Positions 34,352 through 44,423 of a stretch of 64,000 bases of DNA are shown in pieces. The position numbers and the translations under genes were made by a program. The notes under the pieces were generated by a model that had not been told where the DNA came from, ran no database searches, and saw only the letters and a list, made by a program, of their open reading frames with translations. The stretch's first letter is position 1. Each line of letters opens with the position of its first letter. Source of the stretch: Myxococcaceae bacterium (GTDB taxonomy: Bacteria > Myxococcota_A > Polyangia > Polyangiales > Ga0077539). The stretch lies in assembly GCA_004297725.1 (NCBI GenBank), contig SCUS01000080.1:92831-156830 (forward strand), given 5' to 3'.

Positions 34352-36259
34352 ATGACCACCCCACAGCATCCATCGGACGACGGACACCACGGCGACGGCC
34401 TCCAGGCGCTCATCATCGGCGCCATCGGCATCGTCTTCGGCGACATCGGGACCTCCCCCCTCTATGCCTTCCAGGAGTGCGTCGGGAGCCCCCACGGCGT
34501 CGCCCCCACCCGGGAGAACGTGCTCGGCGTGCTCTCGCTCATCGTCTGGTCGCTCGTGATGGTGGTCACGGTGAAATACCTCGGATTCATCATGCGAGCC
34601 GACAACCGCGGCGAGGGAGGCATCTTCTCGCTGCTGGCGCTGCTCCCCGAGAGGGCCCGCACCCCCGGCCGGGTGCGCTTCACCCCGGTGGCCCTGGCGG
34701 TGCTCGTGGGCGCCGGGCTCCTCTATGGAGACGGGATCATCACCCCGGCCATCTCGGTGCTCTCCGCCGTCGAGGGCATCAAGCTGGTCGCGCCCTCCTT
34801 CGAGCACTGGGTGGTACCCACCACGGTGCTCATCCTGCTGGGCCTCTTCGGCATCCAGCGGCGCGGCACCGGAGGCATCGGCAGGCTCTTCGGGCCGGTG
34901 ATGATCCTGTGGTTCACGGTCATCGGCGGGCTCGGGCTCTGGCACCTCGTCCACAACCCCACGGTGCTCGCGGCCTTCTCACCCCTGTACGGCGTCCGCT
35001 TCTTCGCACACCACGGCTGGCACGGCTTCAAGCTCCTTGGCTCGGTGGTGCTCTGCGTCACCGGCGGCGAGGCCCTCTATGCCGACATGGGCCACTTCGG
35101 AGCGAAGTCCATTCGATACGCCTGGCTGGGATTCGTCTTCCCTGCGCTGGTGCTCTGTTACCTGGGCCAGGGGGCCCTGGTGCTCGGGCACCCGGAGCTC
35201 GCGCGGACGCCCTTCTTCGGGATGGTGCCGGTGGGCGGGGCGACCATCGCCCTGGTGGCGCTCGCCGCGCCGGCCACGGTGATCGCCTCGCAGGCGCTCA
35301 TCTCCGGGGTGTTCTCTCTCACCCAGCAGGCGGTGCGCCTCGGGTATCTCCCTCGCGTCCTCATCCGACACACCTCGGGCAGCGCCGAGGGGCAGATCTA
35401 CATCCCGTCCGTCAACTGGGGACTCGCCATCGCGTGCATCGCGCTGGTGCTGGCCTTCAAGCAGTCGAGCGCCCTCGCCGCCGCCTACGGCCTCGCCGTC
35501 TGCGGCACCATGGCCATCACCAGCATCTCGTATTTCGCGGTCATCCGTGAGACCTGGGGATGGTCCCGCGGGAAGTCCTGGGCGCTGCTGCTGCTCTTCC
35601 TGGCCTTCGACATTCCCTTCCTGCTCGCCAACCTGCTGAAGTTCCTCGATGGGGGATACCTCCCCGTGCTGGTGGGCGCGTTCTTCTTCGTGATGATGAT
35701 CGTCTGGAAGATGGGCCGCACCCACCTGGGGGACTACTTCGCCGAGCGCTCGCCGCCGCTGAGCGGCTTCCTCGAGAGCCTCGCCTCGCGGGTGTCGGTG
35801 CGCACCCCGGGGACCTCGGTCTTCCTGGCGTCGAGCGCGACGGGGACGCCGCCGGTGCTCTTCCACCACGTCGAGCGCCTGCGGGTGCTGCAGGAGCGCG
35901 TGGTGCTCCTGACCATCACCACGGAGCACATCCCGGTGGTGCCGAAGGCCGGGCGGGTGAAGGTCGAGGACATCGCGCCGGGCGTCTATCGGGTGATCGC
36001 GCGCTGCGGCTTCATGGAGACCCCGCAGGTTCCGGCGATGCTGGCGCAGGCCATCGAGGAGGGGCTGCTCCCGATCAAGCTGGACGACGTGACCTACTAC
36101 CTCGGGCGGGAGACCTTCATCGCAGGCACCAAGGGGAAGATGGGGCCGTGGACGGAGTCGCTCTTCGCCTTCCTGAACCGGAATGCCCACAGCGCGCCGA
36201 TGTACTTTGGAGTGCCCGCCGAGAAGGTGGTCGAGCTCGGGGTGCAGATCGACCTGTAA
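34352..36259 (+). CDS. kup: Kup-family potassium uptake transporter
   Basis: 635 aa, typical. It begins with the family hallmark IGIVFGDIGTSPLYAF, then GGIFSLLALLP and GDGIITPAISVLSAVEG, with about 12 membrane helices to residue ~440 (VVGGEALYADMGHFG is read here as CVTGGEALYADMGHFG). A cytosolic C-terminal domain follows (about 460-635). It imports K+ with H+. No regulator or partner gene is adjacent. The start at 34352 begins MTTPQHPSDDGHHG; upstream in-frame sequence is not protein-like. Confidence 0.92.
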   Translation: MTTPQHPSDDGHHGDGLQALIIGAIGIVFGDIGTSPLYAFQECVGSPHGVAPTRENVLGVLSLIVWSLVMVVTVKYLGFIMRADNRGEGGIFSLLALLPERARTPGRVRFTPVALAVLVGAGLLYGDGIITPAISVLSAVEGIKLVAPSFEHWVVPTTVLILLGLFGIQRRGTGGIGRLFGPVMILWFTVIGGLGLWHLVHNPTVLAAFSPLYGVRFFAHHGWHGFKLLGSVVLCVTGGEALYADMGHFGAKSIRYAWLGFVFPALVLCYLGQGALVLGHPELARTPFFGMVPVGGATIALVALAAPATVIASQALISGVFSLTQQAVRLGYLPRVLIRHTSGSAEGQIYIPSVNWGLAIACIALVLAFKQSSALAAAYGLAVCGTMAITSISYFAVIRETWGWSRGKSWALLLLFLAFDIPFLLANLLKFLDGGYLPVLVGAFFFVMMIVWKMGRTHLGDYFAERSPPLSGFLESLASRVSVRTPGTSVFLASSATGTPPVLFHHVERLRVLQERVVLLTITTEHIPVVPKAGRVKVEDIAPGVYRVIARCGFMETPQVPAMLAQAIEEGLLPIKLDDVTYYLGRETFIAGTKGKMGPWTESLFAFLNRNAHSAPMYFGVPAEKVVELGVQIDL

Positions 36260-36286
36260 ACGCAGAAGAGCCCATCGCCGCTCCGT

Positions 36287-38002
36287 TCAGCGCCGAGAGG
36301 CGACTCCCCACCAGGTGGCCGTCTCCGCGAAGATCGAGGCGATGGAGTCGTTGGCCTCGAGTCCCCATAGCTGATCCGCTGGGAAGTTGTTTCGCACCTG
36401 GCGGCGCCCGGCGGCGGGGTAGCGCACGTTGTCCTGTACCGAGGCCTCCGCGCGAACCCCCGTCATCGCGTGCTGGTGGCAGCCGATGCAGTTGGAGCGC
36501 ACCAGCCCCGGCGCGTTGTCGATGTACGGGTTGGAGCACCAGCTCGGCCCGCCGTGACCCTCGTGCACCGCGCGCAGCGACGCCGCCAGCGTCGGGGCGT
36601 CGCTCGCGAAGCCGCCGTCGGGGTCGGGGTCGCCCTCGTCGAAGTCCGTCACCACGCACATCTTGTAGAAGTCCCATGGAGCGCCGAGGGCGCGCACCGA
36701 GGCCGGTCGATCGGCGCCGAAGTCCGTGTCGGGCTCCGAAGACCACCAGAGCGTGATGTGCACCCAGCGGTCGAGCTCGCGCGTCCGGATGTGCATCCCC
36801 GCCAGCTGGAACACCGCCCCCGCCGCGAAGGCCGTGTAGATCGAGTCGTCCGTCGGCGCCGCCACCCGGTCGCCCGCTCCCCAGCTCGGCGACGCCATCG
36901 CGAGCCGTCGCGACATCGCCGCCGCCGAGGTGTCGTAGTCGGGCAAGGGCTGCCCGAGATCGCTGCGCCGCCACTCCATCGACACAGCCGCTGCGCTCAC
37001 CGGAAAGACCCCTCGCAGGCAGCCCGCGACGCTCGCGCTCGGCTCCGTGTGGCGCACCTCCAGCACCGCGCGGGCGGCGCTCCCGGTCGCCGCCACCGTC
37101 ACCCGGAAGGCCCCAGGGCCGGAGAGCGTGCAGCCGCGGTCACCCGATGAGGAGCAGCGTGCGACCCCTGCGCCGTCGAGCACCCGCAGCGTCACGCCCG
37201 CGGCGCCGTCGCCCTCGACGCGGGCCACCATCGACGCGCCGCTCGCCACGAAGTACGGACCGAAGGCCTGCGTCGCGCAGCGAGGGAGCACGAAGGGCTC
37301 GCGCGCCAGTCGCTGAGACGACTCCGCAGGGCCGTCGACGAAGGCCGCGGGGGGGCCGTCTTCCACGCAGCGCAGCACCTCGGCGTAGCTGGAGACGACG
37401 TGTCGCACCGCGTCGGGGCTCATCGCGATCCTGCGGATTCCTGGGGCGCCCGCGAGGGTGGGCCGGTCGAGGAGGGAGCCGACGTAGCCGCTCCAGCGAG
37501 AGGAGGGCCAGAAGTCGAGGGTGTGGACGAAGCGGGTGTTCCACCCGAAGGCCTCGTCGAGGGCGTCTTCGCGGAAGGGCCCGTGCGCCGCCCGCCCCTC
37601 GGGGCCGAGCTGCTCGAAGGCCCGCTGGAACACCCGCACCACGTCGTCGCGGTCGTACCAGGTGCGAAACCTCGGCACCGTCGCATCGGCCACCGGGGTG
37701 GAGGCCTCGACGCGCACCGGCGCCAGCACCCGGGCCACCACCTCCCAGGCCGCCGCGCGGCGCGCCCTCTGGGAGCGACGGATCTCCTCGGCGCGCGAGG
37801 CCATCATCGTGTCGGCGGGGTAGCGCGACGCGAGCCCGAGCACCGCGCGCGCCTCCGCGCTGACGGCGCTGATGGCGGTCACGGTCGGGCAGGCGCCGGG
37901 GGCGGTGTCCTCCGGGGCGCCGCAGCCGAGGGTGAGCGCGATCGCAGCGAGGCGCGACGCTCCTCGGAACGCTTCCCTCACGGAGACGTGGGAGGTCGAC
38001 AT
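36287..38002 (-). CDS. lipoprotein with one c-type heme motif
   Basis: 571 aa from ATG 38002 (GAGGA ~10 bases upstream). Lipobox LTLGC (Cys27). The body is alpha/beta and unrecognised (YPADTMMASRAEEI, RTWYDRDDVVRVFQRAFEQLG, TLDFWPSSRWSGYVGSLLDR). Near the C-terminus CIGCH (505-509), followed by QHAMTG, is a covalent heme c site; there are no other CxxCH motifs. The SNCIGCHQHA context resembles the heme site of cytochrome-domain proteins in planctomycetes and myxobacteria. It is divergent from a large heme lipoprotein gene, so the two may form one envelope redox pair. Confidence 0.7.
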   Translation of the reverse strand: MSTSHVSVREAFRGASRLAAIALTLGCGAPEDTAPGACPTVTAISAVSAEARAVLGLASRYPADTMMASRAEEIRRSQRARRAAAWEVVARVLAPVRVEASTPVADATVPRFRTWYDRDDVVRVFQRAFEQLGPEGRAAHGPFREDALDEAFGWNTRFVHTLDFWPSSRWSGYVGSLLDRPTLAGAPGIRRIAMSPDAVRHVVSSYAEVLRCVEDGPPAAFVDGPAESSQRLAREPFVLPRCATQAFGPYFVASGASMVARVEGDGAAGVTLRVLDGAGVARCSSSGDRGCTLSGPGAFRVTVAATGSAARAVLEVRHTEPSASVAGCLRGVFPVSAAAVSMEWRRSDLGQPLPDYDTSAAAMSRRLAMASPSWGAGDRVAAPTDDSIYTAFAAGAVFQLAGMHIRTRELDRWVHITLWWSSEPDTDFGADRPASVRALGAPWDFYKMCVVTDFDEGDPDPDGGFASDAPTLAASLRAVHEGHGGPSWCSNPYIDNAPGLVRSNCIGCHQHAMTGVRAEASVQDNVRYPAAGRRQVRNNFPADQLWGLEANDSIASIFAETATWWGVASRR

Positions 38003-38080
38003 CGAGGCGGTGTCCTCTCTCGGGCGGGTCGAGAGCCTCCACCTCGGCGCGTCGCTCCCATTTGATATCCGACAGCTCGG

Positions 38081-41011
38081 ATGCGCTCCGGGAGCGGTAT
38101 CGCAGCGCAGGTGAAGAGAGCCGTAGCCGCGATCGCCGCCGCGGCGCTCCTCCCCCTCGGGGCCTGCGAGGAGGCCTCTGGGAGAGCGCGCTTCGCCGAC
38201 GAGGTCGCCCCGCTGCTGGTTCGACGCTGCGGCACCAGCGCCTGCCACGCGACCGACCAGGACGGCGGCTCGTCGAGGCAGCTCCGCTTCCGGGTCGACG
38301 CCGACGGGGCGATCGCCGACGACGCCATGGACGAGGCCTACGCCTCGGCGCGGCGCTTCATCGACACCACCGAGCTGCCCGACCTGTCCTCGCTGCTGCG
38401 CAAGGCCCTGCCCGACTCGGCGGGTGGCCTCGAGCACGCGGGGGGAGCGGCCTTCCATGACCGGAGCGACCCGGCGTACAGGACCGTGAGGGCGTGGATC
38501 GCGAGCGAGCGAGGCGGTGGCGAAGACGGCGACCCCGCGACGCTCACCGAGGGGGAGCGCTACTTCGAGCGCGAGGTGCAGCCCAGGCTCGCGCTCAGCC
38601 AGTGCATGTTCGGCCCCTGCCACGGCGACCGATCGGGCATCTCGCCACGATTCGACAGCGGAGCCCTCGGGGTCTTCGGCGTCGCCGCCACCCGGAGCAA
38701 CTACCGGGAGGCCCTCGCGCACCTCTCGCTCGGCGGTCAGCCGGAGCTGTCCCGGCTGGCGAGAAAGCCGCTGAGGGATCTCTCCCTCGCCCTGCCCCAC
38801 CGAGGTGGCAATGGCATCCACGCCTTCCCGGTGACGCTCGACGACCCGCTGCCTCGCGCGGTGATCGGGTGGGCCCGCCTCGAACGACGGCTGCGCACCG
38901 GAGAGGGCGACGGAGGGCTTCTCGGGGTGGCCTTCGTGGGAGGACCCATCGGCCCCGCAAGGCTGACCGAGCACCATGACTTCGTCCCAGGGAGCGACGT
39001 CTATCTGCTCGCTCCAGCGACGCCCGAGGGGAGCGTGCGCAACCTCACCGCGAGCGCCCACGCGGCGCCCGCCGACCTGCGAGACCCGGCCGTCAACGAC
39101 GCCGCGACCACGCTCGCCTTCTCGATGCGCGAGTCCCTCGATGCGCCGAGGGTGCTCTGGGAGCTGGACCTCCGCACCGGCGCCTCTCGCCAGGTCACCC
39201 GGGGAGTGCGGCTGCCCGACGGGCGCTGGTCGTCCGACCGATGGCCCGCCTATGGACCCGACGGCCGGCTGTGGTTCGTGTCGAATCGCGCGGGGATGCT
39301 CGCCGAGCACGGCGACGGATATGACACCGACCTCCATGTTCGCGAGTCCGATGGGAGCCTCACCCGGCGCTCGTTCACCCCGAGCCCGGAGCTGGGCACC
39401 ACCTTCTTCCGGGTCGGCAACGAGACCAGCGGTTCGGTGGCCTTCACCGCCATTCGCCGACTGGGCAATGGCTACAAGGGAGTGGTCTATCGCTTTCCCA
39501 GCGACCTCCGAAGCGAGTACCACCAGCACGTCGGGATCACCCTCGGCGATGACATCGCCTGGCACCTGAGGGAGACCCCCGATGGCGACTACGTCGGGCT
39601 GCTGCTCGACCGCGACGCCGTGTGGTCCGCCGGGGCGCTCTTCCACGTCGACCGCAACCTCGGCATCGAGCTCCCGAGTGCCGCCTCGACGGGCACCTCG
39701 CTCACCGGATACCGCCACCCGGTGAGCTACCTCGGCCCCTATGGATCACCCTCCGAGGCGCTGCTCGACCCCTACGCCCCGGAGCGCGCTTCCACCCCCG
39801 TGCGACGCGTGGAGAGCGATGGCGCCTGGCGAGATCCCCATCCCCTCCCCGACGGCCGTATCGTGGCCTCCTGGGCAGACGGCGTGGTGCGCCTCCGCGA
39901 CGGCGCCTCGCCTCCGGACTTCGGGCTCTACGCCGTCACCCTGGAGCGGGAGCGCTCCACCGGGGCCCTGCGCATCGCCCGCCGCGATCGCCTCGTCGAC
40001 CTCCCCGGAGTCTCGGAGACCCAGGGCGTTCCGGTGTTTCGCAACGTGCCCGGAGCGAGCCCCGCGCCCGCTCCGCAGGGCGATCGAGGGAGCCTTCTCT
40101 ACAACGGCGCCCCGATGATCGAGGCCATCCTCCGGCAGGTCGGCCCCTCCGGGGAGCGGAGTCTCAGGGACGACATCCGCGCGGTGCGCGTGCTGGGCTG
40201 GCTGCCCCGCTCGCTCGACCCACGGCTCCCACCGCTCTCGGGTCTGCCCGAAGCGCTGAGACAGAGCGGCGCTGGACCGCACCTGCCAGCGCGGATCCTC
40301 GCGGAGATTCCCTTGGAGTCCGATGGCACCCTCTACGCGTCGCTCCCCGCCCGCACGGCCTTTCGGCTGCAGTACCTCGACGCCCGGGGCATGGCCGTGG
40401 GCACCCAGCACAACCGCTGGATGGACATCCACGGCGGTCAGGAGCTTCGCCAGGGGGTCTCGACGGCGGTCTTCGATCACCGCTGCGCGCCCTGCCACGG
40501 CGCCCGCAGCGGCAGAGGTCCCGACGCGCTGAGGGCCGTGGACGTGACCGCCCGGGCGTCCCGCTCGCTCGCCCGCTTCGAACTCGACGACCCCGACCGG
40601 CCGCGCGCTCCGTACCGGGTGGAGGGCTCCATCGAGGCGCCCTGGCGCTCTGTCGTCGCGCCTGCGCTCGCCCGCTCCTGCGCCGCGAGCGGATGCCACG
40701 ACGCCCGCTCCCGCGCGGCCGGGCTGGTGCTTGAGCCGGCTCGCACCGCCCGCTATGACCGGTCCTACGAGTCCCTGGTCTCCCTCGGGGCGTCTTCCCT
40801 GAACGGCCATCGCTACATCGATGTGACCGGCACCTCCGCGCGAGGGAGCTACCTCATCGAGCGCATCCTCGGCGAGGAGCTCGACGCGCCAGGGTCCATC
40901 CATGGCGGGGTCGCGCACCGCGGCGATCCTCCGCTCGACGACGCCTCGCTCCGGGCGCTGGTGCGCTGGATCGAGTCCGGCGCCACCTTCTGCTCGGACG
41001 ACTGCCCCTGA
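38081..41011 (+). CDS. HzsA-like multiheme lipoprotein with CX4CH motifs
   Basis: 976 aa. Lipobox LPLGAC (Cys29). Heme-type motifs in order: CGTSACH (50-56), CMFGPCH (~175), CAPCH (~810) and CAASGCH (~870). Three have four residues between the Cys, a spacing known from cytochrome c3. The middle ~500 residues are WD40/PD40-like beta repeats (WPAYGPDGRLWFVSNRAG). The stretch LQYLDARGMAVGTQHNRWMDIHGG before CAPCH matches hydrazine-synthase-alpha-like proteins. That fold is widespread in bacteria that do not make hydrazine, so anammox chemistry is not implied. Probably an envelope electron-transfer or oxidase-type protein. Confidence 0.75.
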   Translation: MRSGSGIAAQVKRAVAAIAAAALLPLGACEEASGRARFADEVAPLLVRRCGTSACHATDQDGGSSRQLRFRVDADGAIADDAMDEAYASARRFIDTTELPDLSSLLRKALPDSAGGLEHAGGAAFHDRSDPAYRTVRAWIASERGGGEDGDPATLTEGERYFEREVQPRLALSQCMFGPCHGDRSGISPRFDSGALGVFGVAATRSNYREALAHLSLGGQPELSRLARKPLRDLSLALPHRGGNGIHAFPVTLDDPLPRAVIGWARLERRLRTGEGDGGLLGVAFVGGPIGPARLTEHHDFVPGSDVYLLAPATPEGSVRNLTASAHAAPADLRDPAVNDAATTLAFSMRESLDAPRVLWELDLRTGASRQVTRGVRLPDGRWSSDRWPAYGPDGRLWFVSNRAGMLAEHGDGYDTDLHVRESDGSLTRRSFTPSPELGTTFFRVGNETSGSVAFTAIRRLGNGYKGVVYRFPSDLRSEYHQHVGITLGDDIAWHLRETPDGDYVGLLLDRDAVWSAGALFHVDRNLGIELPSAASTGTSLTGYRHPVSYLGPYGSPSEALLDPYAPERASTPVRRVESDGAWRDPHPLPDGRIVASWADGVVRLRDGASPPDFGLYAVTLERERSTGALRIARRDRLVDLPGVSETQGVPVFRNVPGASPAPAPQGDRGSLLYNGAPMIEAILRQVGPSGERSLRDDIRAVRVLGWLPRSLDPRLPPLSGLPEALRQSGAGPHLPARILAEIPLESDGTLYASLPARTAFRLQYLDARGMAVGTQHNRWMDIHGGQELRQGVSTAVFDHRCAPCHGARSGRGPDALRAVDVTARASRSLARFELDDPDRPRAPYRVEGSIEAPWRSVVAPALARSCAASGCHDARSRAAGLVLEPARTARYDRSYESLVSLGASSLNGHRYIDVTGTSARGSYLIERILGEELDAPGSIHGGVAHRGDPPLDDASLRALVRWIESGATFCSDDCP

Positions 41012-41017
41012 GCGTCT

Positions 41018-42175
41018 CTACACCGCGTCGGGCATCTCGAAGGTCGCGGGCACCCCGCGCAGCCCGTTGTCGACCACGAAGCGCCAGTACCGGGTGCCGC
41101 GGTCGACCTTCGCGAAGGGCAGTCCCGTGGTGCGCGCCAGCGCGTCGCCCGCCCGCTCGTTCATCGATTGGAAGAGCCGCACCGCGTGGCGCCACGGCGT
41201 CTTCGGATATCCCAGCCAGTCGGCGAACTGCTCGCCCAGCAGGTGCCTCGACAGCGCATATCCCGCCACCCTCGCCCGCTCGGCGCGCACCCGCTCGACG
41301 GGCGTTCGGGCGGCGGTCACCCCGCTGTCGAGCAGCGCGTGCGCCAGCGCCCGGGAGTCGTCGTCCGGCGGAGCCTGGGTGTTCGAGAGCAGCTCCCACA
41401 GGGTCTTCGCCTCGGCCTCGGTGGTGCACCGCAGCTCGTCGTCGACCCCGATGAGATATCCGCCGTATCGCCAGAGGTGCATGAAGTCCATGCGCTCCTC
41501 CGCGGACATCTGGAATCCCATCTTGTCGAGTCCGTCCAATACGATGTAGGAAAAGAGCAGCGTCGTGCCGCTCATATCGTATTGGTTGATCGGGAGGCCC
41601 CATGCGGGGGCGTTCCACCGGGGGGAGCGCAGCAGCATCTGACGCACGCTGGCGTGCACCAGGCGCACCTTCACCATCGCCTTGAAGCCGTCGCCGCGGC
41701 GGTGCATTCCCCCGGGGCTCGACACCGCCTGCACGAAGCGGCCGGTCTCCGCGAGCCGGCGAGGCGCGTCTTGAGAGAGCCGCCCCGAGAAGGCCAGCGG
41801 CTTGTTGCCCCCGGGGGAGCAGTAGCCCGCCACCAGCGAGTAGGCCCCGAGCACCATGCCGCCCAGCAACCCCGAGCGCAGGAAGGCCGCGCCGCCGCGG
41901 TCGAGCCGCTCGGGGTCGACCCAGAAGGGCACCCGGTCGAGCTGCGCGAAGAGGGCCCGCAGCGCGTCGGGGCCTTCGGGGACGGCGTCGATGCCCTCGT
42001 TGAGCGCGCGGTCGACCATCGACTGACGGACGGGCGCGGGGTGCACGGCCAGGGCGTCGACCGCCGCGTCGGCCAGCGGGTCGCCCTTCGTCAGGAAGGA
42101 TCCCAGCCGATCGACCCTGGTGCCGTAGCGCTCGCGGGCCTGATCGAGCCGCACATACCGGGAGGGAAACTTCAT
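41018..42175 (-). CDS. oxygenase MpaB family protein (DUF2236)
   Basis: 385 aa from ATG 42175. Predominantly helical, with the DUF2236/MpaB pattern: SLVAGYCSPGGNKPLAFSGRL, FVQAVSSPGGMHRRGDGFKAMVKVRLVHASVRQ, WGLPINQYDMSGTTLLFSY and YLIGVDDELRCTTEAEA. The family includes heme-b rubber oxygenase Lcp and the MpaB-type oxygenases that cleave isoprenoid or alkene chains. No signal peptide, so it is cytosolic here. It ends 7 bases after the convergent HzsA-like gene. Substrate unknown. Confidence 0.8.
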   Translation of the reverse strand: MKFPSRYVRLDQARERYGTRVDRLGSFLTKGDPLADAAVDALAVHPAPVRQSMVDRALNEGIDAVPEGPDALRALFAQLDRVPFWVDPERLDRGGAAFLRSGLLGGMVLGAYSLVAGYCSPGGNKPLAFSGRLSQDAPRRLAETGRFVQAVSSPGGMHRRGDGFKAMVKVRLVHASVRQMLLRSPRWNAPAWGLPINQYDMSGTTLLFSYIVLDGLDKMGFQMSAEERMDFMHLWRYGGYLIGVDDELRCTTEAEAKTLWELLSNTQAPPDDDSRALAHALLDSGVTAARTPVERVRAERARVAGYALSRHLLGEQFADWLGYPKTPWRHAVRLFQSMNERAGDALARTTGLPFAKVDRGTRYWRFVVDNGLRGVPATFEMPDAV

Positions 42176-42258
42176 CGATGGTGTGATGCACTTATGGGCC
42201 GTCAGGGGCCGCAAGACAACCGCGACGGGACCCCGCGGCCCTTGGTATACGCACGGCC

Positions 42259-44418
42259 ATGTCTGCGAGACACCCCATGAGCCGGCTGTGGATCGAGCGG
42301 GCCGCGGGCGCGGCGATGCTGGCCGCGTGGGCGGCGTTCTCCTGGGACGCGCTGAAGACGGACGTGCACGAGCCGCTGCTCCCCAAGGCCCTCGCGGCGA
42401 TGGCGGCGGCGGTGGTCGCGGGGCTGCTCGTCCCCAGGGCGGCGGAGCTGTTCAGGAAGGCCGTGCTGGCGCTTCCCTCGTGGGTCTTCGTGGCGGTGGC
42501 GGCGGTGGTCAGCGGGGCGATCACGGCGTGGCTCTGGCGGGGCGTGATGCACGGCCAGGTGATCTCCGGCGACGCGTGCATCTATATCCTTCAAGGGAGG
42601 GCGCTCGGTCACCTCGACCTGGCGATTCCGGTCTCCGCCCCGAGGATCGCGTCTTCGGTGAAGTTTCTGGTGGAGGGGCGAGACGGGCGCTTTCACAGCG
42701 TCTTCGTGCCGGGCTATCCGCTCTTCCTCGCGCCCTTCGTGCGCCTGGGAGTGCCCTGGTTGTCGGGAATGGTCGTCGGGGCGGCGCTGGCCATTGCGCA
42801 GTATCTCCTGGGCCGCGCGGTGACCCGCGACGAGTTCGCCTCGCGGCTCTCGCTGCTGCTGGTGATGCCCACCTACGCTCGCGCGGTCGAGACCTCCGAC
42901 CTGCTCTCCCACGCCTTCGTCGGGACCCTCAGCGCCTTCGCGGTGGTGCTCGCCCTCGGGCTGCGCTCGAAGCCCGACTGGAGGCGCGCGGCGCTGCTGG
43001 GCGCCTGCGTGGGATGGGTCTTCTCGGCGCGCATGCTCGACGGCTTCGTGCTGGCCACGGTGGTGACCGCGACGCTCGGGGGAGAGGCCGTCGCGAGGCG
43101 CTTCTCCTGGAAGCTCATCGTGGTGGGCGTGCTCTCGGGACTGCCCTTCGTGACCATGGTGGCGGTGCAGCAGCGCGAGGCGACGGGCGACTTCCGCACG
43201 GCCAGCGTGCTCGAGTACGCCAACCGGTCGGACCACCCGCGAGGCTGCCTCAAGCTGGGATTCGGAAAGTCCATCGGCTGCTCGCTGGAGCACCCGGGGG
43301 AGCGCCGGTCGTTCGGCCCGGACGGGTACACGCCGGATGACGCGTTTCGCATCGTCTCCGAGCGCACCGGGCACTTCGGTCAGGAGAACTTCTTCGGCGC
43401 CTGGATGGCCATCCTGGCCTTCGTGGGGGTGGTGGCCTTCGTGTCCGCCGAGGCGCTGGTGGCGGCCTTCTTCGCCTTCGCGCTCACCACCGCCTATGGG
43501 TTGTTCTATTACGGCAGCGGGATCGTTCATGGGGCGAGGCACGTCTTCCCGGCGATGCCCTTCGTGGCGGTGCTGCTGACCAGGGCGATGTCCGAGGCGA
43601 GCCGGAGGGCCGCGGGGCGCTGGTCGAGGGAGCAGTGGCAGGGAGCGCTGGCGCTGGGGTACTTCGCGCTGGCCGCGGTGTTTCTCCCGGCGATGTGGCG
43701 AGAGGGCAAGCGCAAGATCAAGCGGGTGCAGGACCCTCGCATCGCCATCCGCCCGCTGATGGCGAGGGAGCACATCACCCGGGGCATCGTGTTGATCCCC
43801 GATGTGCACTCGTACCTCGAGGCGCTCGACCCGTGGAGCGACGGCAACGAGCGGGTGCTGGTCTATTCCGACAACGCGGGAGAGGCCGACCTGCGGCGGT
43901 ATCACCCCGAGCTGCCGGTGTTCATGGTGGTCGACGAGAAGACCGTGCTGCGGGTCGGGTCGCGCGCCCCGGGGCCGGGGCTTCGGGTGGAGATGGAGCG
44001 CGCGTGGCCCTCGCTACAGCGCCCCATCGGGCTGAGCGCGGGGATCATCCATACCCTGGAGTGCTGCCTGATTCCGACGAGCGGGCAGCGGGCGCTGAGG
44101 GTCTTCGCGGTGGAGCCCGGCGGTCGGCTGGGGGTTCCATTCGATATGGCCCATGCGGGGCGGTACCGCTTCCGGATGAGCGGCGTGGTGGGGGTCGACC
44201 AGGGGAGGTTCCAGCTCTCGGTGGACGGCAGGGCGCTGACCGTGTGGGAGGGCTATGCGCCGCGGCCGGGGCCCGCGCAGGGCGAGTGGTCCGCACCGAT
44301 CGAGGTGGCCGCCGGGCGCCACTGGCTGGTGGCCAGGGCACTGCGGAGGGCGCCGCAGAGCACCGGCGACGACGCGATGTTCGATGTGTTCGAGGCGGAG
44401 CCGGTGAGCGGCGAGTAG
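42259..44418 (+). CDS. integral membrane glycosyltransferase-like protein (GT-C type)
   Basis: 719 aa with about 11 hydrophobic segments to residue ~490, then a periplasmic domain (about 500-719) of beta character. The early loop has GDACIYILQGRAL; an Asp in the first large loop is the catalytic site of GT-C enzymes (PMT/ArnT/GT39-like). FVPGYPLFLAPFVRLG after it is also typical. It would move a sugar from a polyprenyl carrier to an envelope acceptor; donor and acceptor are unknown. TATACG lies 7 bases before the ATG. Confidence 0.65.
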   Translation: MSARHPMSRLWIERAAGAAMLAAWAAFSWDALKTDVHEPLLPKALAAMAAAVVAGLLVPRAAELFRKAVLALPSWVFVAVAAVVSGAITAWLWRGVMHGQVISGDACIYILQGRALGHLDLAIPVSAPRIASSVKFLVEGRDGRFHSVFVPGYPLFLAPFVRLGVPWLSGMVVGAALAIAQYLLGRAVTRDEFASRLSLLLVMPTYARAVETSDLLSHAFVGTLSAFAVVLALGLRSKPDWRRAALLGACVGWVFSARMLDGFVLATVVTATLGGEAVARRFSWKLIVVGVLSGLPFVTMVAVQQREATGDFRTASVLEYANRSDHPRGCLKLGFGKSIGCSLEHPGERRSFGPDGYTPDDAFRIVSERTGHFGQENFFGAWMAILAFVGVVAFVSAEALVAAFFAFALTTAYGLFYYGSGIVHGARHVFPAMPFVAVLLTRAMSEASRRAAGRWSREQWQGALALGYFALAAVFLPAMWREGKRKIKRVQDPRIAIRPLMAREHITRGIVLIPDVHSYLEALDPWSDGNERVLVYSDNAGEADLRRYHPELPVFMVVDEKTVLRVGSRAPGPGLRVEMERAWPSLQRPIGLSAGIIHTLECCLIPTSGQRALRVFAVEPGGRLGVPFDMAHAGRYRFRMSGVVGVDQGRFQLSVDGRALTVWEGYAPRPGPAQGEWSAPIEVAAGRHWLVARALRRAPQSTGDDAMFDVFEAEPVSGE

Positions 44419-44423
44419 GAGGG

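Noticed and set aside
38003..39718. 5' extension of the 36287 gene to 39718
   Set aside because: The upstream part is antisense to the HzsA-like gene and not protein-like; the lipobox and SD place the start at 38002.
38081..41011. hydrazine synthase (anammox) function
   Set aside because: Only the alpha-like scaffold is seen; there are no beta/gamma subunits, and this fold is common in non-anammox bacteria.
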